Part shown: in pieces, positions 56,605 through 64,000 of the stretch | How positions within the stretch are numbered: the first letter of the stretch is position 1 | Layout: each line of letters opens with the position of its first letter | From: Eleusine coracana subsp. coracana | Taxonomy: Eukaryota; Streptophyta; Magnoliopsida; Poales; Poaceae | Assembly: GCA_032690845.1 (NCBI GenBank) | Contig: CM064425.1 | Span: forward strand, 35,924,240-35,988,239 | Reading direction: 5' to 3' | Length of the DNA stretch: 64,000 nucleotides | Program-made: the position numbers and the translations under genes | Notes under the pieces: model-generated | What the model was told of the DNA's origin: nothing | The model's input: the letters and a program-made list of their open reading frames with translations, nothing else | Database searches by the model: none

Positions 56605-57188
56605 AACTCCCCTAAACTGAACCTTTGCTCATCCCAAAGCAAAGATAAAACTTAAGTTGTTGATCAGGAGTTGCTACAATGTCCTACTCCTCAATAATAC
56701 TAAGTGCACAACAAAGATACTTTTCCTTGAATTAAATATGTTGGCACAGTATTCACCCATTTACCTTGATCATCATGGGGCTTTTAACACCTCATTATCT
56801 TGGGCGGTTGAGAGATAGAACAATTATAGGGCACTAATTACTTGCTCTCTATTCCACTATCTTACTCCGGAGGTTTTTAATAGATTTTGCAAATAAAACC
56901 AAGTTCCTCAAATGATTCTCTCGGATCGCTCAAAAGTGTATGATTCCTCACCAAGGCAAAGTGTTGCCTAAAATCACCTACTTCTAATAAGGCTTATGTG
57001 GAGCTCAAGGTAGGGATAATTGAGGCATACTTGTTCACATACTATTGCTATGTCAAAAGACCGGATCCTAGAAAAATCAATTCACACAATTTTGATCAAG
57101 ATGTGCAAGTGTGTGGAAAACATGGTGGAATGATGGATAGAATGAATAACTCCGTTTTGAATTTCTTTCCTCTATTTTGGATTTTTTT
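56605..57188 (-). other. 3' untranslated interior of element L
   Basis: Noncoding, with the PPT-like AGTTTAGGGGAGTT at the LTR border (diverged from AGCTTGGGGGAGTT). It carries the same 830-bp deletion as K. Confidence 0.65.
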
Positions 57189-57914
57189 CTAGGACATGGC
57201 TATCTTTTGATTGCTCTTCTTTGGTTCTGGGCCATCATCACCGTGAGGTGGTGGAATTGGTTGTCCCTGAAATTCTGCCATTGTTGGGTGTCGATGACGT
57301 GCTGCGAGAGATTGTTGCATATTCTCGGTGCACAAGTCGATGTTGTCCATCCGCCTTGTTAACTCGGCCATCCCGAAATTGTCTTCATGGAACCCATGGG
57401 ATGAGAATGACCGGTTAGCAAAGGATGGCGCTCTGCTCGATCTTGATGATGTGTGCATGGGGTAGTCATGCTGAGATCCCCATGCCGGCCTGCCATGATG
57501 ATCCTCCGGCCTCGTCCGGTGGTGGGGGCTGATCCCAACCCGTACCTCTGATTGGGGTTTGGAACCCCGGTGTAGCCGTCATGCTTCTCCATGGTCAGGT
57601 TGGTCATTTGGAGACGTTGTCCCTATTTTCTCGAGGAAGTCCGGGTCGAAATGTCGGGTGTCGGTGAACGGCAGGTCTCTCATCAGCTCGATGGCTTGTC
57701 CTTCACGGTCGTTGACGATGTCGAGGTGCTCCTCGGAAGTGAGCATGGCCAGCGTTTCTTCCTCCGGAATTTCAGCTTCGGAGTCGCCATGTCTCGAACT
57801 CGGGGTAAGCTCGACCCGAACTCGGGATAAGCTCGAGGAGGGCGTTCGGCTCGTGCTTGCCTGAGAACTCTTCCTCTTCTTCCCCCCAACAGCTTGCTTG
57901 ATTCGATTGAGCAT
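57189..57914 (-). pseudogene. ORF2 of element L
   Basis: The start MLNRIKQAVGGKKRKSS at 57912-57914 follows a CAG. It reads through SEEHLDIVNDREGQAIEL and HFDPDFLEKIGT to a stop at 57579. It continues with NQRYGLGSAPTTGRGRR, SSHGFHEDNFGMAEL and LTRRMDNIDL in other frames. A duplicated VELTP/SSLSRVR segment of 24 bp lies near 57810. The last codons come from the deletion join. Confidence 0.65.
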
Positions 57915-58171
57915 GGCTGCACATAAGAACAAACAAAAACAACAATGACCTTGCGTTCGGGTTAACGTTAGTGAAAACAAACCCGAACCCTCCCGAACTT
58001 GATTTTGATTCTCACAATCAACTTGAAAATGCAAAAAATAGAGGGGAACTATTTTTTTTGGTTTTTGGGGCAGTAGCTAAGTGAAGAACACGAAATCTTG
58101 AAGAGCAACAAAGTGAGCAAAGGAGGAGAGTGAAGAATGAGCTTGGAATGGTGAAGCTCCTCCTCCTGGTC

Positions 58172-58290
58172 GGTTTTTATAGCCCAAACACCAGAATGGC
58201 AGCAAGAAATGGACAGAGCAACGGCTATAGAGCCGTTGGGAAAAAGCTGGGGACAAAAAGGTCAGACCAGGGGGTCGACCGACATGCCAG
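58172..58290 (-). promoter_or_regulatory. U3-like internal promoter block of element L
   Basis: On the minus strand it has a GTCGGTCGACC motif (58271-58286), a perfect hairpin CAACGGCT/AGCCGTTG (58219-58238) and a TATA box GGGCTATAAAAAC (58172-58184). It matches A and K in order and spacing. Confidence 0.55.
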
Positions 58291-58645
58291 TGGGCCCTCC
58301 TGGCTCCCTCCTTTTTCTAGGATGTTCCCCAACGGCTAGTGAATCTAGTTAGTGCAGCCATTTTGCTCAAACTGCTCGACAAAAATTCTTTTCAAAAAGA
58401 CAAACCCAAAAAACCTATTTTTATTTTTATTTATTTTTTTTAAATATGCGTATGATTGGAAAAAATTCCAATGTGCAAGATGGTTGAAAAATTCAAATAT
58501 GCAAAATGCAAAAGTTGGAAATGAATCTAAACATGATAGAAAGCAAATATGGAATTGAAGAAAATAAATATGGATAAATACCAATTTAAACTCTCGGCGA
58601 GGACTCACCCATTTAAGTCCGATGAGCGGGACTTTTCTCCGGCGT

Positions 58646-59494
58646 TTAGCTCGATGTGGTGTCGTCCGGTCCCAGAGATGAGGACACAGATGATGCTTCT
58701 TGCTTCACTCGCCACACCTTCTTGGTCTTCTTTGTTGGTGTGGTCGGCGGCTTTGCAGACTTCGGAGCCTGCGGCTTGGCACGCGGCTCCGACCTCTTCA
58801 CCGTCACCCGTCGTGGTGACACTTTTTCCTTCTCAAGGAAGTTCTTCATGAACATTATGAGACTGTCCTTCTTTGGGGGCGTGACTTTGACTTCCTTGAT
58901 ATTGTTCAGATTTCGCCCAAATTTGATGCGGATCATATTGCATTGCTCCTTCCGTGGCCGAAAATCGAACTTCTCCTCCTTGCCATTGATATGGAAACGG
59001 ATTTCTCCGTCTCCAACATCAATGCGAGCATCCGCGATGCTGAGGAATGGCCGCCCAAAGATGAACGGTATTTCCTTACCGACATCCATGTCAAGTACGA
59101 TGAAATCAACGGGAATGAAGCAATCCCGGATTTTCACCGGAATATCTTCGACAATTCCTGCCAGGTAGCGGACCGAGGAATTGGCCAGCTGGAGCTGCAT
59201 TGGCGTGGGGGATAAGGCTGTATAGTTCAGCCTATCGAAGACGTCCTTCGGCATGACGCTCACGCTCGCCCCGAGATCACACAGGGCATGGTCGAAGTTC
59301 TGTGTCCCGATCGAGCAGGTGATCGTGGGACAACCCAGATCTTTCTTCTTCTTGGGAAGCTGGTTGACTATAGCAATGCTACACTCTTCTGTAAGCTTGA
59401 CAATCTCCATGGTTGGCATCAAACGCTTGTTGCTGATGAGGTCCTTGAGGTACGGAGCGTACGTAGGTACTTGCATCACATCTAGCAAGGGCAC
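58646..59494 (-). CDS. Protease of element L, 282 aa
   Basis: The best preserved protease of its family: linker VPTYAPYLKDL, active site CDLGASVSVMP, VDFIVLDMDVG and FGRPFLSIADARIDVG, then a Lys/Pro-rich tail ending GPDDTTSS. Only a TAG at 59507-59509 separates it from the gag-linker frame. Without a polymerase its only role could be gag processing. Confidence 0.82.
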   Translation of the reverse strand: MPLLDVMQVPTYAPYLKDLISNKRLMPTMEIVKLTEECSIAIVNQLPKKKKDLGCPTITCSIGTQNFDHALCDLGASVSVMPKDVFDRLNYTALSPTPMQLQLANSSVRYLAGIVEDIPVKIRDCFIPVDFIVLDMDVGKEIPFIFGRPFLSIADARIDVGDGEIRFHINGKEEKFDFRPRKEQCNMIRIKFGRNLNNIKEVKVTPPKKDSLIMFMKNFLEKEKVSPRRVTVKRSEPRAKPQAPKSAKPPTTPTKKTKKVWRVKQEASSVSSSLGPDDTTSS

Positions 59495-59506
59495 GTTGAT
59501 GTGTAG

Positions 59507-61091
59507 CTACTTGATTACTTCAACAAAGCATCTGAACTGCTCATCCACGGTCGGCTTCCTCTTTCTTTCAGGAAACAACATGAAGTTTGTGTCATAGAAC
59601 TCATGTGGAGCCATTTTCCTTAGCGGCATCGCCTCTTGTTCCTTTTCTTCCATCAGCTTCTCAACTTGTGTGCTCTCCTTTTCCTTTCCCGCAGTGTTAG
59701 GATATGGCGGGTCAGATTTACCTCCCCTCATGGTAACCAAATTAACAGTTTCTAAGGGAGTCTCGGGTTGCCCCAGGATTTTCCCTGACTCTACAGGAGG
59801 AACAGCAGCAGCCAACTGAGCTAATTGGGTTTCAAGAATTTTAGTAAAGCTTAGCTGGTTCTTGAAAGGAGAAGAAAGGCCTTCAATTTTAGTGTGGATG
59901 CTTTCTAGAGTCTTATCATTGGTGGCAAGCTTTTTACTAATATTCTCATTTATCCTAGCTTGACCAAGAACAAGATCTTTCAAGGAGGGCTGATTATAAA
60001 CTGAGTTAAAGTTGCCATTGTTACCTCCTTGGTAGTTGGGGCACTGTTGATTCCACCCCTGACTTCCTTGTGGACAGTAGCCGTTGTTGTTGTTGCCCAT
60101 GTACATTGCGTCCTCACGGGTTTCAGGACAGTCATTTCCTGAGTGCCCCGTGTTGCCACAGACCTCGCACGTCATGAGAGCATCCACAGCTTGGCAGTTC
60201 CATGTACTTCTCCCTTGGCCTGATCGTCCATCTTCTTCATGAGGAGATCTATCTTAGCGGCAAGCACGTCAACCTCCTTGATGGAGTGCATGCCCCGCGG
60301 ACGTGGTTGGAGGTGATATTCACTCCAACCTTGGTTGGACACCATTTTCTCGATCAGCTCCTTTGCCTTGCTCATAGTGAGCGAGAAGAAGGCTCCACCA
60401 GCAGCAGCGTCGAGGTGATCACAGGCCAACCGAGTGAGCCCATTGTAGAAGTTCTGGATGATGAGCCAGTCATCCATCCCGTGGTGTGGGCATGCCAAGA
60501 TCTACTCTTGGAGCCTCTCCCACGCCTCAGGAATCGACTCCTTTGACTCCTACTGGAAGCTCAAAATCTTTCCACGGAGGGCATTGGTTTTTCCCAACGG
60601 GAAAAACTTCACGAGGAACACGGCAGAACATTTTCCCCTAGTGGTTATAGCATCAAGGTTTGCGTAGAACCACTGTCTCGCCCTCCCGAGGAGATAGAAC
60701 GGGAACAGTCAAAGACGAACAGCGTCGGGGGTGACGTCCTTTATCTTGAAAGTGTTGCAAATCTCTAGGAATTCTTGCAGATGAGCACTTGCGTCGTCAT
60801 TGGCCTTCCGACAGAATGGGCTGGCTTGCACCATGGTGATGAGACCCATCTTGATCTCAAAGTTTGCATCTCCCACGTTGCCAGCTGGACCAACAGGAAC
60901 ATTGGCAGTAGAGGGAGTGGAGAACTCGTGGAGGGTCTTTTGGGCCATTGGCTCAAAGTTTGGTGGTGCGGAAGTGATGGGTTCGCTTGACCGAGGTTGC
61001 TTTTGAGGAGGGGTGAGCCTAGCTCGTACCCTTCTCAAGAGTGATTATGGACCTTCAGTGAAGTTTGTCAGCAAGTCGAAACCAATCATAC
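59507..61091 (-). pseudogene. Gag of element L
   Basis: The start MIGFDLLTNF near 61091 is broken by a TAA near 61046. The capsid N-part (60709-61038) has FEPMAQKTLHEF and FLEICNTFKI. A TGA near 60706 and frameshifts near 60620 and 60186 follow. The zinc knuckle (CEVCGNTGHSGNDC) and the N/G-rich spacer are open in 59507-60187. Confidence 0.85.
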
Positions 61092-61203
61092 ACTACCCTG
61101 TTTTTATACAAATGTAGAAAACAAAACAAGGTTAGCCTGCTTAGGAGATGACCTTATAATTGTAACATAGATATGTACATTAGTAATTCTTAATCACTTG
61201 CCT

Positions 61204-61221
61204 TCCCCGGCAATAGCGCCA
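61204..61221 (-). other. Primer binding site of element L (tRNA-Asp type)
   Basis: TGGCGCTATTGCCGGGGA on the minus strand matches the tRNA-Asp PBS at 16 of 18 bases, eight bases from the LTR end. Confidence 0.85.
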
Positions 61222-61229
61222 GAAATACT

Positions 61230-62789
61230 TGTTGACTTTTGCTAAGCCATACTAACAAACCATCACTGGCAAGGTGCCATAAATGGTTCATTAATATGTC
61301 CAAGAGCCAATTAGGTAAAATCCGCAAGTGCACGAAAAATACCATTGTAGCATTTCACTCGGAAGTATTCAGGGTATTGTATTTGTTTGTCCCAAAGGAA
61401 GGTAATGAATAAGAAGGCTTACTTATGCACATATTTACATTGCAAATTGATAAGGATCATCTAACAAAGCCAGGCAAGCAATAGACAATGACGAGGTAGT
61501 ATGACACACAGAAGATTCTATCTCAAATATAAATGAATAAAGCCAAGTGGAGGAAGAACTAAGCTGAGCTACTTCTATAGTACTTTCATATACAGTTGTA
61601 TAGCCTAAGTTCTATAGACATACATGCTTATACTCAGGTTAACAGTTATTAACATAACACTTCTGGCACGGACCTACCCCTGCATCCATAGGCGACTTCC
61701 GCCAAGAGCCTACGCACTAGCCTAGCGTAGAGGAGTTCAAAGGACGGACAGGGCTGTCACCACTTGCCGCCTACCTCAGCTAACCGATAGACTAACGAAT
61801 AATTGATGCAAATCAATTATCCAAGTACCATACTTGCATAATCAAAAAGCACTCTACTCCTCCGTGGTTATATTAATGAAGCAGAGCTATCATATAAATA
61901 TGATCACCAAACCCATGTCATGTCATAACAATGAATCCTAAGCATAAAGACTATGTCATATAAATTAGACTATAGTGACGGTATGTAACAAGCATGACAA
62001 TAGTAGTATAATAAATATAAACTACTATCACACAAGTGGGCTATACTATCACATATATGGATCACAATATAAAACAAGAAACTCATGACCCAAACACAAC
62101 TATATGAAAAGATGACATTTATTAAATAGAGCAAAGTCTTACAAAAGGGAAATGATACAAGAGCCATACCATTTTCTCCAAGAGAAGACTTGAAGAACTA
62201 GAGAGCTCTAGACTCAGCCTAACTCCACTAAGACTTGAGAACAACTAAGTAGCAAGAGAAGGAATTCTTCTTGTGGTGTGTGTGAGTGTAAAGCCACACC
62301 CTCCTATTTATAGCCTCTATAGGTCAGCAAAGGGGAGTAACCACCAAGAATATCCCTGCCCACCGCCTTCAGGGATCAACCAGGAGCCTCCACATGCAAG
62401 CCCAGGAGGAAAGGCCGCATGCCTGGGTCGGCTGACCTAGGGGGGTCGGCTGACCTGTGGCTGGGCCCTCCTGGGTTGTGCTTCCTTAGGGTGGCTGCCA
62501 AGTGGGTCCTCATTCTCGATGTCGAGGTGGTTTTGTGTGTTTCTTCGGTGTGGTACTGAAAATGGGCCCTTCAATCCATGGGATGTCCAGTTGACGCTCT
62601 CTCATTGGTTGAAAGTGTGTTTCTTTGCCTTTTGGGTGTGTTTCCTTCATATTTCCTCCTGCATGCAAATAATTCCCAAGTACAAGTAGAACTGCATTAT
62701 GATAAACAAATATGCGTGTATGAAATGCCAAGTTCTCCTTTATTTTGGCATAGTTGACAGATAAAAATGGTACTTAACAGCCGTCAACA
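61230..62789 (-). mobile_element. 5' LTR of element L, 1,560 bp
   Basis: Ends are TGTTGACGGCTGT and GTCAACA on the minus strand. It carries GGTCGGCTGACC-type palindromes at 62425-62460, a TATA box (CTATAAATAGG) near 62305-62316 and the full U3. Confidence 0.9.
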
Positions 62790-64000
62790 GTGTGGTCAGT
62801 GCCTTCTTGGGTGAAGGATTCTTCTTTATTTGCTGCTTCTTTTTCCAGATTCCAGGCATGCCTATTGCCTTCTTCTTCTAGTTGAGAAGAGTGTGATTTT
62901 CTTGTGCCCAGAGTTTTATCATGGAATCCTCTAGGTTGTTCCCTCTTGTGTCCATCTCCAATTTCTTGATGTCTTGAAGGTTCGGCCAGCTTTTGACTTC
63001 ACCCATGAGGCAAGGCTAAAACTCAAATTCTGCTTCCTTGTTGTTGCGGTTGTGATGGACTATTTCAGCCCCCACGTCAATTTGTGCAAATGTGATGCTT
63101 AAGAATGGTCGCCCAAGGATGAGTGGCGTACTCCTGTCGACTTCCATGACAAGTACCACAAAATCCACAGGGACAAACCATCCGCGGATCTCAACCAGAA
63201 CTTCCTCGACAATCCCTGAGAGGTTCAACTTGTTGAAGATAGCTTTTGGCATGATGCTGACGTTGGCTCCAAGGTCGCATAATGCTTCTTCGAAGAACTC
63301 TGCCCCGATTGAACACGAGATCATCGGGCTTCCCGGATCACCTTGGATGACTGGGATGATGTTCAATTTATCTTCTCCATCATTTCCTACATGGTTAGTA
63401 CTTGGAGAGCTGCGGGTATGGTTCCCTACAAGCACCACCACATTCACAGCTTCTATGGTAGATTCGGGTTGCCCCGGAATTTTCCCACGGTCTGATGCAG
63501 GCAGGGCAGCAGCCAACTGAGCCAGTTCGGTTTCTAGCATTTTGTTAAAGCTAGGCTGATTTTTAAAGGAAGAGGCAAGACCTTCTAACTTAGCATTAAC
63601 ACTTTCTAAAGTCTTGTCATTGGCGGCATGCTTTTTATTGAAGGATTCATTGATTTTAGTATGGCCTAAGATAAGATCTTTAAAGGAGGGCTGAGAATTG
63701 GAAGAGTTAAAGTTCTTACCTCCTTGATAATACGAGCATGGTTGATTCCACCCTTTGCCTCCTTGTGGACGATAGTCGTCGTTGTTGTTGTTCATGTACC
63801 AAAAGTCCTCATGAGTCTTAGGGCAGTCATTGCCTGAGTGACCTGTGTTATCGTAGACCTTGCACGTCATGCTAGCGTCTAAGGCATTGAGAGTGCCGAC
63901 TTCATACCCTTTGGCTTCTTCATCCATCTTCTTCATGAGGAGCTCCATTTTAGAGGCTAGCATGTCCACGTCCTTAACGGTGTGCATGCCTCGCTGGCGC
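62790..64000 (-). pseudogene. Gag-protease of element M, running off the right edge
   Basis: The open part 63016-63987 has a degenerate zinc knuckle (CKVYDNTGHSGNDC, second Cys replaced by Tyr), a coiled tail and a protease with the intact CDLGANVSIMP. About 90 residues of linker and about 17 residues after NKLN are deleted relative to L. A TAG ends it at 63016-63018. A basic C-terminal part continues to 62790, where L is inserted. Confidence 0.8.

Larger units (their letters stand above)
55377..62789 (-). mobile_element. Element L: RT-less Athila-like element, complete
   Basis: TSD GTGTG is at 55372-55376 and 62790-62794. The LTRs are 1,560 bp (5', right) and 1,228 bp (3', left). Gag, protease and ORF2 are present and RT/integrase are absent, as in A. 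In the first 190 bp the LTRs differ at about 17 sites. It lies in the gag-pro frame of M. Confidence 0.92.

Noticed and set aside
1..64000. Host genes, tRNA, rRNA, CRISPR arrays or phage-type systems
   Set aside because: All conserved coding sequence is explained by retroelements; no cloverleaf, rRNA stretch or spaced short repeat was seen by eye. A tRNAscan or covariance-model run was not possible.

Overview
The window is plant nuclear DNA made almost entirely of LTR retrotransposons and their fragments. No host gene, tRNA, rRNA or CRISPR array could be supported. A grass genome is the most likely source: the gag, protease and ORF2 proteins resemble grass Ty3/gypsy (Athila/Tat-like and CRM-like) and SIRE-like Ty1/copia families that I recognise. 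This assignment is from memory of families, not from a search. The elements are stacked as nested insertions, and many borders can be fixed to the base from LTR ends, primer binding sites (PBS), polypurine tracts (PPT) and target-site duplications (TSD).

Left part. 1-7328 is a head-to-tail array (element C, minus strand) with a 2,486-bp period: a 1,144-bp LTR alternating with a 1,342-bp remnant interior carrying a gag stub and a protease ORF that runs into the LTR. It runs off the left edge. C interrupts the protease of B (7329-11181, minus strand, Athila-like, tRNA-Asp PBS). B in turn sits in the interior of an A-family copy (A0 tail, 11182-12777). A0 shares an LTR with a complete A copy (12778-21220, plus strand), so the A family also shows an LTR-interior-LTR-interior pattern.

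Middle part. 21221-22647 is a solo or truncated LTR of the D family (minus strand). 22648-23286 is a promoter-like LTR fragment. An Athila-type LTR (E, minus strand) starts at 23287 and ends at 39191. It is split by two complete elements: D (24078-34116, TSD ACTAC, copia-type gag plus a large second ORF, no polymerase) and F (34590-38904, TSD GTGGG, a short CRM-like deletion derivative). E appears to be the 3' LTR of P (39192-42713), which carries an Athila-type ORF2.

Right part. A CRM-like LTR fragment (G, 42714-43637) is followed by K (43638-47217, continued at 54009-54375), split by J (47218-54008, TSD AGGTC). J is the only element with gag, protease, reverse transcriptase (RT), RNase H and integrase, all broken by stops and frameshifts. 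Element M (54376-55376 and 62790-64000) is split by L (55377-62789, TSD GTGTG).

How the parts fit. The A/K/L/M elements encode gag and protease, then a separate ORF2, and none shows RT or integrase. D has the same plan on a copia-type gag. These elements would depend on enzymes from other elements. The most unusual recurrent structure is a block between gag-pro and ORF2 that looks like a copy of the LTR U3 region: family-specific palindromes, usually a TATA box, a hairpin and a 3' splice-site-like CAG just before ORF2. Two further recurrent structures are a hairpin beside the PPT in the CRM-like elements and a second, interior PPT in the A/P elements.
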